From Sipunculus nudus (taxonomy: Eukaryota > Annelida > Sipuncula > Golfingiida > Sipunculidae), in the NCBI GenBank assembly GCA_026874595.1, contig CM049308.1, forward strand, positions 47,313,327 through 47,377,326: DNA of 64,000 bases, written 5' to 3'. Shown piece after piece: positions 53,930 to 64,000 of this stretch (position 1 is the first letter of the stretch; each line of letters opens with the position of its first letter). The translations under genes and the position numbers were made by a program. The notes beneath the pieces were generated by a model. That model did no database searches and was not told where the DNA came from. It saw only the letters and a program-made list of their open reading frames with translations.

Positions 53930-55110
53930 TAACAAGTGACCCAAGGGTCATGATGCTCAGCTGACTGGGAAGAGATTTGCTAAAGGAAATTTTATCATCT
54001 GAATGGTAGTATATACCCATTCAACTGAAGCTTCAAACAGACTAACCAACAGGCCAAGATTGTGTCTGTATTTATATATCTCAAAAATAGAGAAAAAATG
54101 CGTAAACTTTAAAAAAAAATAAGGTGGCTCCACCAGTCTGCAGAAACTAATAAAAACACTTAATGGTCAATATCCATGCAAGAATCATGGTGATCTCTGC
54201 ATTAGTTGTTCAAATACTTTTGTATCAAATTTTCCATTATTCTACAGGTTACTTCAGAGTCCTATAGCTTGAAGGATATGGATAACAGAGACCTAATTTC
54301 AGGTTTTCACAGACACTTTTCATGGGCCTCCTTGCATGACAAGAATGAAGATTCTAGGTTTAGTTGTTACAATTTGTGCCAGGTTAACAGATGACAGCAT
54401 CCTTACAGGTCTCAAAAATAGAGAAAAAAATTCAAAAAATTGAATAAAAAATAGGTGGCACCACCAGTCTGCAGAAACGGATGAAACACTCCATAATCAA
54501 TATCCATTCAAAGAATCATGATGATCTCTGCATTAGTTGTTCAGATACTTCAGCTTTTGTATCAAACTGTCCATTATTCTAAGGGATACTTCAGAGTCGT
54601 ATAGCTTGAAGGATCTGGGAAACAGAGACCTAATTTCAGGTTTCCCCACACACTTTTCATGGGTTTCCTTGCATGACAAGAATGAAGATTCTAGGTCCTG
54701 TTGTTACGATTTGTACTCTGTTGACAGATAACCACATCTTTAAGGTCTCAAAAATAGAGAAAAAAATTTGAAATAAATTGAGGTGGCACACCCAGTCCTG
54801 AAGAAACTGATGGAACACCTCTTGATCAATATGTATGCCAAAAAACCATGACCATCAGTGTTGGAGTTATTGAGATACTGCAGTTTTTGTATCAAATTTC
54901 ATTATTCTGGTGGGGGAGGGGGGGTATTTTGGAGCCATACAGCTTAAAGGATATGGGTAACAGAGACCTAATTTCAGGTTTCCATGGAGACTTTTCATGG
55001 GTCTCCCTGCTTAAGAATGAAGATTCTAGGTCCAGTCTTTATGATTTGTGCCCTGTTAACAGATGTTCATATCTTTCAAGGTCTCAAAAATAGAGAAAAA
55101 AATTCGTAAA
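53930..55110 (+). repeat. About 330-bp tandem units (three to four)
   Basis: AGGTGGCACCACCAGTCTGC and GTCTGCAGAAAC recur near 54138, 54468 and 54796, each followed by TAGCTTGAAGGATATGG and ACCTAATTTCAGG. An H2-like 5' end AACAAGTGACCCAAGGGTCA precedes them at 53931. Two more units lie at 62143-62652. Confidence 0.7.
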
Positions 55111-56442
55111 CTAGATGTGTCGGAACGACACAAATGCCCCCGCCTGGGGCAAATTAAAAACATTTGTAAAATTTTGAAAATTTTTTTAAGTTCAGAAGGT
55201 GTTGTATGGTCAAAAGTAGGTCAACAAGGGCAAAATGCAAACTCGATCTGTAACGGGTCATTATCAAGCAACACATCAAAAACCATGCCAGTATATGCAG
55301 GCATTGTGAAAAAAAGTCCATACATGTGCATTTTCCATAAAAATTTCTGTCTTTCATGAAATTTTTTATGTTTAGGAGCCCTAAAACAATCAAAAGAACT
55401 CGATCTGTAACTGTCATTATCTGCGCACACATAAAAAATCAGGGTGGTATCTGCAGGCATTGAGGAAAAAAAGTCAGTACATATGCATTTGTTATGAAAA
55501 TTTCTATTTTTCATGAAACTTTCTATGTTCAGGAGCAGTAAAATGGTCAAAAGTAGGTCAACTGGGACAAAACAAGAACTCGATCTGTTACTGGTCATTA
55601 TCTGCCTACACACCAAAAATCAGGCCCGTATCTGCAGGCACTGCGAAAAAAGTCCATACATGTGCACTTTTTTATGAAATTTTCTATGTTAGAGCACGGT
55701 CAAACTGTCAAAAGTAGGTCAACTGGGACAAAACGTGAACTCGTTCTGTAACTGATCAATATCTGCCCACACACCAAAAATCAGGCCAATATCTGAAGGT
55801 ATTGAGGAAGAAAAGTCTGTACAAGTGTATTTGTCATGAAAATTTATATCTTACATGAAATTTTCTATGTTCAGGAGCCGTAAAACAGTCAAAAGTAGGT
55901 CAACTGGGAAGAAACGCAAACTCAATCTGTAACTGGTCAATATCTGCCCACACACCAAAATTCAGGCCAATATCTGCAGGCATTGCGAAAAAAAGTCCGT
56001 ACGTGTATTTGTCATGAAATTTCATATTTTTCATGAAATTTTCTATGTTCAGGAGCCGTAAAACAGTCAAAAGTAGGTCAACTGGGACAAAACGCGAACT
56101 CGATCTGTAACTGGTCATTATCTGCCAACACACAAAAAATCAGGCCAATATCTGCAGGCATTGTGAAAAACTGTCCGTACATGTGTAATTGTCATGAAAA
56201 TTTCTATTTTTCATGAAATTTTCTAAGTTTAGGAGCTGTAAAACGGTCAAAAGTAGGTCAACTGGGACGAAACGCTAACTCGATCTGTAACTGGTCTATA
56301 TCTGCCCACACACCAAAAATCAGGCCAATATCTGCAGGCATTGCGAAAAAAAGTCCGTACAACTGTTTGATTCGGAATGATGGAAGGAGGGACATGGGTA
56401 AAACTATATGCCCCGGCCACTTTGTGGCAGGGGCATAAAAAA
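55111..56442 (+). mobile_element. H3 element, copy 2
   Basis: Begins CTAGATGTGTCGGAACGACA after GTAAA and ends GGCAGGGGCATAAAAAA before T, again at an A/T junction. The terminal hairpin is better kept here (ATGCCCCGGCCAC with GTGGCAGGGGCAT). There are about seven core units, six of which carry a perfect AAAGTAGGTCA. Confidence 0.85.
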
Positions 56443-56705
56443 TTTCATGGAAATAATCCCAGAAACAATCTTTCTTAAGTTTGTTCAAATGGTTCCAGTT
56501 CGGTGATTTTTGGCCAAGTTATAGGAAGTTGAACTTTGTCATTTATCCAAAAGCATTCTGATTTGTCCAAAAAAGCTAAAATCAAAATCTCAAAAACCGC
56601 TGGAGATATCATCACCTATATTTTATGCCAATGTTGGCCATATGAGTGCCGTCTGAAATTAAGGTACTGATGGCGCCACCTGCATCAGCCTTTTTGTACG
56701 GGGTC
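56443..56705 (-). repeat. H5 module, reversed partial copy
   Basis: Read on the minus strand it gives the 5' half of H5 (AAAAAGGCTGATGCAGGTGG, GGCGCCATCAG, then AGTTCAACTTCC). It is the only clearly inverted copy of this family in the window. Confidence 0.7.
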
Positions 56706-57244
56706 ATTGGTGCCTGCATCATACTGAGGGCTACAAAAGACTTCTTCTCTAAAAAGTGACCCGTGGGTCATGATGCTCAGCCGACTGACATGTTGATAAA
56801 ATGTCCTTGCAAAAACAACCAATTAAGATAGGTGACATTACTGTTCACGCATATTAGCTTATGTTCATCATGACCCATTAGCACAACAATTCTGATGGCA
56901 ATCCAACCAGGCTTTCATGAGGAATCTGGCAATTAGTGTGTATTTTGCATTATTTCTGGGGTGCTCAAACATACCCAAAAACTCTGATAAATACAGGTCA
57001 CTGTGACCCAATTTCAGGTTTCTGGGGATAACTTTTGGAGAACTCTCAGGATGTCAAGTTAGAAGATTCTGGTCCCCATGGTTATGATGACCTAATTTCA
57101 GGTTTCCAATGAGACTTTTCATGGGCCTCCCAGCATGTCAAGAAAGAAGATTCTAGGTCTAGTCATTACAATTTGTGCCCTGTAAACAGATGACAGCATC
57201 TTTTGAGGTCTCAAAAATACAGAAAAAAAATTGTAAAAAATCGA
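56706..57244 (+). repeat. H2-like 5' end plus 330-bp-type fragments
   Basis: AAAAGTGACCCGTGGGTCAT starts at about 56753, followed by ACTTTTCATGGGCCTCC phrases shared with 54 kb. No gene. Confidence 0.45.
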
Positions 57245-60200
57245 AACAAGGCCTACAGGCCTAATGTGAACCTGTGCATATGGAAATACACCAGGTATAA
57301 TGCTTTAATGCTGGACCATTACTTCTCATGTATATGAACAATGCAAGTACTAAACATTTTGAATAAGAAACAATTACACAAACATCACTGCTGAAATTCT
57401 GGCATGGGTGCACACAACACAAAAATGATTGTAGCTGGCACCGCCAGTCTTGTATACAACAAAGTTATCAGAGATATATACATATGCCCAATTTCAGACT
57501 CATATATCACACCGCTCCTGAAAATAAGCAGGAACACACACTGTAGGGGCACCACCAGTCTTGTATATGACAAAGCTATCTGATAAGTATATATATGCCC
57601 AATTTCAGGCTGATATATCAATTCCTCTGTAGAAATAAGCAGGCACATACACTGTGCAAAAGTCATTGTAGGTGGCGACACCTGTCTTGTGAACGTGAAA
57701 GCCATCAAAGACACATAGACAGGTCAAAATATCAGGCCAATACATCAAACTTACCTTGAGTCTGATACATCGGGGCTCACCAGGCTTAGGTGAGAAAGGC
57801 AGTTGCCCCGAGTGAACTGTGACAAATTTGCTGGCTCAGTCTACTGCACTGAGTGAACTCATGACCTGCACCTGGCTAGACTGACTTAACTTTTGACCTG
57901 TACCTGGCTGCACTGAGTGAACTCTTGACCTGTTGCATAGTCTGACACAGTTGGCACTCTGCCAAAGCTATAAATAGATCCAGGCTGAACTTTGGTGCCA
58001 AATCTGATGCAGTATGCAGTCTGCCAATGCTATAAATAGAATGCAGTTACTGCATTGAGTAAACTCCTGACCCATACCTGGTTGCACTGAGTGAACTCTT
58101 GACTTGTTGCCTAATCTGATACAGTTGGCAGTGTGACAGAGCTATAAATAGATCCAGACTGACCTCTAGCCTGTTGCCAAATCTGAAATAGTAGCCACAC
58201 CATTGCATAAGCTCATGCAGGGGCCCTGCCCTGAGGGGCATGACACCCACGAAGTGATCACATGGTGCCCATGATGTGTTCACGTCACCCATGAGGTGAT
58301 CACATGCCTTGTGCTTGGCTGCACTGATTGAACTCTTGACCTATATCTGGTTGCACTGAATGAACCCTTGATCTGTTGCCAAATCTGAAACAGTTTGGCA
58401 GTTTCTCAACCTATTAAAGATACACAATCTTGGCCTGATGGTAAAACTGTTAACACATACTGAAAGACTTTGGCTAAAATGCTTTTTTTAAAGCTGACAT
58501 ATTCATAAACTTGTTATCAAAATATCTAGAATGATAAAAGATGTAGTTATACCAGATGTAGTTTTATTGTTATAATTCTGAAAAAAATCATTCAAGTAAA
58601 CTTGAACAAAGGCCACCTAAGAATAATTTTTGTGCAATGTAACAGAAGTTGTAATTGAACCAATAATTTTGTAGAAGAACAGTTTTGCAGTCCTCAGTTT
58701 GAAATAGACATAATAATGGCCATAAGACCAACTTAAGCTTTTCTGATATGATTGAAAGAACCATGTCCTAGGATAGTTCTTTTGAAAAATTGAACAAATC
58801 AACTTGGAAGTTTCATCATTAACATTTTAAGCTGAAAGAGGCTAAAATTGTGAGGTTTTGCCCATTAAAAACAGGTCAATGTAGGAGGCACCACAAAATC
58901 TGCAACTTCAGATATGAGTCATGTGACCATCATTTGCACAATACTTGGTAATGCTAGCTTCTGTATTTCTGAGATTACTTTGTCAGTATGCTTACTTGGC
59001 CAAATGACTGTTCAAATTCATGTAACTCCACTAAAATTCATCAAATGCGAACCATATGAACTAACTTGAGAGGGCTTGCCTCTGGAATCATTTCTGTAAA
59101 ATATTGAACAATTTGGCTGGACCGTTTACATGAAGACTTTTAAAAGTTTTTCAGGTTTTTCCCTATAATATCTAAGTAAATGCAGTAAAAAAAAAAATAA
59201 GCTGAATCCCACAAAATTTTATATGTGACAGATTATTGCATAAAATCTGGGGCTGGAAGCTCCTGCTATTCCTGAGAAATTATGGGTTAATGTACAGATG
59301 ACCAATGACCCCCTTACCAAAAAAGGTCAATGCAGGTGGCACCACCAATACTTGAATTTCATATATGACTCATGTGACCAACACTGGCATAAAATTTGGT
59401 GATGATAGCTCTGGCAGTGTCTGAGACTGTCATTTTAGTGTGCTTTTTTGGACAGATGACTAAGTTCAACTTCCTGTAACTCAGCCAAAATTCACCGAAC
59501 TTGAACCATTCGAACAAACTTGAGAGAGATGGTATAAAAGATTATTTCTGTGAAATATTGAATAATTTGGCTTGACAGTTTCGGAGGAAAAGATTTTTTT
59601 AAGGTTTTTAGCTTTTTCTCTAAAAAAAATCTAAAATACAGTATTTTTCAGATGGCTAATTTTTTGCATTAAATTTCATGATGCTAGCTCCAGTTGTTTT
59701 CAAAATAGTATGGTTTAACATACAGATGACGGACACTGCCACATCATCACATTAGCTCAAAGGTTCGCTAAAAATTACTACAGATGCATACTGAATGCAA
59801 AATTATAATACAGATACATCTCACTGATGGCAAAATACTGAATTAAGTTGAGTATGGTTACCATTTATTTATAATCAATGTACAGCCGTCTTTATATACC
59901 CACAGAGAGCTGTATACCTGTGATTGGAAACATTGCCTGGCATGAGGAATATCTAAAATCATGAATCTACATTTTTTAAAAGCTTTTAAAAAAATATTCT
60001 TGTCAATAATAACCATAGATATCCTGAAATCTAAATGTCTATAGAGGCATGATGCAACGGATGCTGATAAACTGATGCCAGGCTAGATTTATCTGCTTCA
60101 CACAGCTAACATATATGGTAAAATGACTCAATTCAATCTTTATAATTCAGCCAAAATTCATTCTTTGGAACCATAATAGACAATTATTATTAGAATTATT

Positions 60201-60656
60201 CAGGGAATAATTCTTGTAAAATATTAAACAAACTGGCCTCAGTGGCATCAGTCAAAAATTGTTTTACAGGTTTATAACTCATATGGGAAAATACAGTAAA
60301 ATGGCTAAGTTAAGCTTCCTATAACTCAGCCAAAAATCACTGAACTAAAACCATTTGAACAAACTTGAATTATCAACATCTAAGGATAATTAATATGTGA
60401 GATTTGAGAATTTGGCCCAGTGGTTTTTGAGAAGAAGATCTTTGAAGCCACTGAGCTAAAATTGGCTGTTACAGCATATGACTAAATTTAGCTTCCCATA
60501 ACTCAGCCAAAAGTCACTGAACTGAGACCATTTGAACAAACTTCAGAAAGCACTACCTTAGGCTCATTTCTGTGCGATGTTAAACAATTTGGCCATATGG
60601 TTTCAGAGAAGAAGTTTTTTGTAGCCGTCAGTATGATACAAGCACTGATGACCCAC
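57245..60656 (+). repeat. Duplicated block, counterpart of 3014-9696
   Basis: Carries modules A and B and the AT-rich segment in the same order and orientation as 3014-3299 plus 4461-9696, but lacks the H1 element and both TA-flanked transposons there. It holds an H5 copy at 59324-59774. It thus provides empty sites for three insertions. Identity is visibly high in 58450-60656 (about 85-90% by eye). Confidence 0.75.
59324..59774 (+). repeat. H5 module, copy 4
   Basis: Counterpart of 8362-8824; here the palindrome reads GGTGGCACCACC. Confidence 0.65.
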
Positions 60657-60661
60657 TACAA

Positions 60662-62143
60662 TAAAGGCCGATGCAGGTGGCGCCACCTATACCTCAAATT
60701 CAGAAGTTGACTCACGTGACCAACACTGGCATAAAATTTGGTGATGATAGCTTCAGCCGTTTCTGAGATTGTAATTTTAGTATGCTTTTTTGGACAGATG
60801 ACTAAGTTCAACTTCCTGTAACTAGGCCAAAGATCACCAAACTTAAACCATTCGAACAAACTTGAGAAAGATTGTTCCAGGAATCATTTCTGTGAAATAT
60901 TGGACAATTTGGCTGAACAGTTTCGGAGAAGAAGATTTTTAGAGGTTTTTTTGCTTTTTCCCTATAAAATTTAAGAAAATGCAGTTAGCCAAAAAATAAG
61001 CAAAATAAGCAAAATCCAATTAAGTTTTTTATATGACTAATCATTTGCATAAAATTTCGTGATGATAACTCTTGCCATTTTTAAGTTAGTATGGGCAAGG
61101 AGTTTACAGGGATGGAGTATCAAGTGAGAGTCTGGCCGTGTCGGATGTTGCTGACGGGATCATAAAACTCACTGCTCGAAGGCACAAAGAGATGCCGCTG
61201 ATAAGCCCGGTGCTAATTGATACAGCGCGAGAGACCCCCCTTCGGCGTGACTTCGGAAGAGCTCGTTAGTTCCCGGAGACCCCAAATGTGAACTAAAGCG
61301 ACCCAGTATTTAATATAAATATTTAAACAATCATAAGTTTGAACACCATATTTTCATATGTGTGGGAAACGTGTGTGAAGCCGTCATTGCTAATGACGCC
61401 TAAGCTATAGCTAGGCTGCGGTAAATATGGGCGATAATACGGGAACAACGCCCTCATTGACAGAGCTGGCGATGGCTCACTGTTATCCATCAAAATGAAA
61501 GTCATCCGGTCATAAGCGTCAATTTTTTTTTTATCGATGGAATACTATAATACATGGCTAATTATTAATATAAGTCAGAAGTGTGGGAACTGATGGAATT
61601 TTTTAAAATTCCGAAGTTATTCAGGGAAAGTAAGGTTTAATTTACCAGTCGTCCGTCATGAATCACGGCAGAAGTTGATATAGAGTGACCGCATCTATTC
61701 CAAAATCGATCAAGTGATTCCTCAACACGAGACCTCTCTAGATATATTTTTTGCGCATAATTCTTGACAAAACAAACCATTTGCACCTTCAAACTTCCGG
61801 TCAATGTTTTTCCAGTGATTTACTGCTAAGTTACTGGATATATCGCTCTCCGCTTCAGCGAGCTACAGCGGACTGCAGAAGTAACATCTAGCAGGCTCGC
61901 TTTATCAAAGGCCGTGTCGCGGCTGCGCCTGACACCCAGCACAATAGGCGCACAATAGAGTTAATGGGCTTATTATGTCTTAATTGCAATTAGCGCAGGA
62001 CTGACACTCGCGACCTGGCAGGGCTTCTGACAGTTGTTACTCCATCCCTGTTATCTCCTTGGTATGGGTTAACATACAGACGACGGCCGACGGCCGACAG
62101 ACGATGCCACACCATTGCATAAGCTCACAGGTTCGCTAAAAAT
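60662..62143 (+). repeat. H5 module, copy 5, interrupted
   Basis: Starts GGCCGATGCAGGTGGCGCC and resumes after the 966-bp insert as GGGTTAACATACAGACGACG, ending GGTTCGCTAAAAAT. Confidence 0.7.
61096..62061. mobile_element. Inverted-repeat DNA transposon 4 with 7-bp duplication (hAT-like, non-autonomous)
   Basis: The ends CAAGGAGTTTACAGGGATGG and CCATCCCTGTTATCTCCTTG are inverted repeats of about 24 bp with two mismatches. GTATGGG lies on both sides (61089-61095 and 62062-62068); an 8-bp duplication with one change, as in hAT elements, is equally possible. Other H5 copies show the empty site (AGTATGGGTTAAC). The body is GC-richer than its surroundings and encodes nothing recognisable. Confidence 0.8.
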
Positions 62144-62652
62144 ACAGGTGGTGCCACCAGTCTGCAGAAACTGATGAAACACTCCATGTTCAAGGAGACA
62201 TTTCATGGACCTATCTGGATGTAAAGTTAGAAGATTCCAGGTTCAGCGGTTATGATTTGTGCCCTGTTAACAGATGACAGCATCTTTTAAGGTCTTAAAA
62301 TAGAGAAAAAAAATCCTAAAAAATAATAAAATACAGGTGGCGCCACCAGTCTGCATAAACTGATGAAACACTCCATGATAAATATCAATGCAAAGAATCA
62401 TGGTGATCAATGCATGAGTTGTTCAGATATTTGAGCTTTTGTATTTTTCATTATTCTGGGGGGGGGGGGGGGGTACTTTGGAGTCCCATAGCTGGAAGAA
62501 TATGGGTAACAGAGACCTAATCCTAGGTTTCCATGAAGACTTTTCATGGACCTCTCTGGATGTAAAGTGCGAAGATTCCAGGTCCAGCGGTGACAATTTG
62601 TGCCTTGTTAAAAGATGAAGGCATCTTTTGAGGTCTGAAAAATAGAGAAAAA
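62144..62652 (+). repeat. Two more 330-bp-type units, with a G17-type homopolymer
   Basis: GTGGCGCCACCAGTCTGC at about 62338 and its variant at about 62150. A run of about 17 G's lies at 62457-62473, expanded from the G-rich stretch seen in the sister unit at 54908. Confidence 0.7.
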
Positions 62653-62963
62653 CTAGGGACCCATGGGTCACGGTGCTCAGCTGTTATATATGATAAAAAT
62701 ATGATTTGGGAATGAGGCACATGCTTGTTTTGTGTGGTAATAAATATAAGTTTATTATGAGTTGTTGGTGTATGATTTTGATAGTATCTTTGGAGACAGG
62801 GAAGAGAATTGATTTCATTTATTTTATTAACAAATGGAGTGCTATTGTCACACTGATTTTGACTTGGCCATATAACTTATAAGCAGCACATATAATAAAA
62901 GAGTTTAACTATTTATAAAAATTTAATAACAAATATTGTGCCAGTATAATTTTTTATTAGAAG
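62653..62963 (+). repeat. H2 5' fragment
   Basis: CTAGGGACCCATGGGTCACG then GCTCAGCTGTTATATATGAT, close to 50796-51115. Cut where the next module begins. Confidence 0.7.
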
Positions 62964-63126
62964 CAGGCCTAATGCGAACCTGTGCAAAGTTTGGGAGTAT
63001 GAATGGAGGTTTATTTTTAAAATTTAATATTGATCCTCTTAAGTCCTGCATATCTACCTTAGTCATTATGATTTCAGCAAAATGGACATTTTGGACCTGC
63101 AAGTGTCAGACTAGGACATTTTAAAA
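62964..63126 (+). repeat. Leader module before the H1-like element, copy 2
   Basis: GCAGGCCTAATGCGAACCTG through GACATTTTAAAA is nearly identical to 40690-40850, so leader plus H1-like element were duplicated together. Confidence 0.7.
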
Positions 63127-63900
63127 CTAGAATATGGGTAGTCGACAATCGACTATGTGTATCTGCAGAAATCAGAGTGGGACAGGTGAAGTAAGGCATG
63201 GATAAAGTGGCCAGGGGAATAGAGTTAGATGTGTTGCATAATAGCATGGATGTCTGCAGCATAAACATGAACGTAGGTGATGTCACCTGTCATAAAATTG
63301 AGAAAATTGATGAAGAGCTATGTGAGATCTATACACATGCAAAATTTTGGCCTAATCAGTCAAACGGTTCCCAAGATATGAGCTTGGATGTCTGCAGAGT
63401 AAATGTGAATGTAGGTGGCGCCACCTGTCATAAAATCGAGAAAGCTGTCCAGGATGTATAAACCTGCAAAATTTCAGGTGGATAAGTCAAACCACTGCTG
63501 AGATATGAGTAATATTATCCCATGGCAGATGAACAGATGGACGCTGTGCAAAAATGGTTGCAGGTGGCACCACCATTTTTAGTGTATGTTATAAAGCTAT
63601 TAAAGGGCTACATTTGTGCAAAATTTTTAGCCTGATCGGTCAAATGGGTTGCGAGATATGTGGGTTTATGTGTGGAAACAGATGCACAAATGGACACAAG
63701 GCAGCAAGTAAAGGTCAGATGTCAACCAAAAATGAAGGCGCAGCAGTTCACATGTGACCTGATGATAAACCCGATTTGCTTAAAATGCAACCCAAGTTTT
63801 TTCAAACAGTTGAAAGATATAGTTCCAATAATCTGGGAATTCTGCATCTAAACATTGTATCCAGACGTCTAGACGCTGTGTCTAGACGTCTAGACACCCC
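63127..63900 (+). mobile_element. H1-like element, variant form, copy 2
   Basis: Begins CTAGAATATGGGTAGTCGAC and has about two core dimers (perfect GGTGGCGCCACC at about 63415) against five in the copy at 40851. It ends in clustered AGACGTCTAGAC palindromes (63863-63896) followed by a C-run. Confidence 0.7.
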
Positions 63901-64000
63901 CCCCCAGCCAGGTCAGTTGCCATGGTGATGTCTGGACCCCACCTGTTTGTACTGAGTGACCTCTTGACTTGGCTGCTGAAACTCATCTTATTGTCAAATC
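63901..64000 (+). repeat. Module remnant at window end
   Basis: Matches 42613-42715 (CCAGGTCAGTTG, CCACCTGTTTGTACTGAGTG). Continues beyond the window. Confidence 0.55.

Noticed and set aside
61100-61300. tRNA or small RNA gene in the GC-rich insert
   Set aside because: No cloverleaf with A and B boxes could be placed by eye; GC-richness alone is not evidence.

Overview
This window looks like repeat-dominated intergenic DNA from an animal, most likely a bivalve mollusc. That assignment is an inference. It rests on the AT-rich composition, the lack of any compact gene array, a BEL/Pao element, a Gypsy element and a LINE, several TA-flanked short transposons, and many non-autonomous elements with internal tandem cores that resemble the 'pearl'/DINE-like elements known from bivalves. 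I recognise no complete host gene. One 76-bp minus-strand segment (47371-47446) looks like a host exon. No tRNA, rRNA or CRISPR array was seen.

Layout. (1) 1-13500: a mosaic of dispersed repeat modules, many carrying the palindrome GGTGGCGCCACC. It holds an LTR-like remnant (2140-2671), a hairpin-ended element (H1, 3300-4460), two TA-flanked inverted-repeat transposons (4989-6179 and 6911-8001) and a 2.75-kb element (H2, 9697-12447). (2) 13508-24487: one 33-bp minisatellite array of about 3.2 kb, split first by a 1.3-kb TA-flanked transposon (15002-16333) and then by a very young BEL/Pao retrotransposon (17164-23584; 257-bp LTRs with one difference; 5-bp target duplication). (3) 24771-25532: a 42-bp satellite of about 18 copies. 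(4) 25533-47323: an old, heavily broken Gypsy element of 21.8 kb, most of whose length is later insertions: a LINE, two H1 elements, a TG...CA-bounded element containing an H3 element, and a 6.9-kb foldback-type DNA transposon with a decayed XPG-like nuclease. Its integrase lies before its reverse transcriptase, the order known from Gmr1-like Gypsy elements. (5) 47324-64000: the candidate exon, then further module mosaics. A 3-kb stretch (57.6-60.7 kb) duplicates 4.46-9.69 kb and preserves the empty sites of the two transposons there.

The main theme is the non-autonomous families called H1, H2 and H3 here (my labels). Each has a short 5' motif whose reverse complement lies at the 3' end, a 3' terminal hairpin followed by A-rich sequence, a tandem core array, and little or no target duplication. 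Three H1 copies and one H3 copy sit exactly between an A and a T. This is the design of Helentron-associated elements, and here they act as vehicles that spread and amplify satellite-like cores. Some cores carry perfect nuclear-receptor-type half-sites, and many carry the GGCGCC-centred palindrome.
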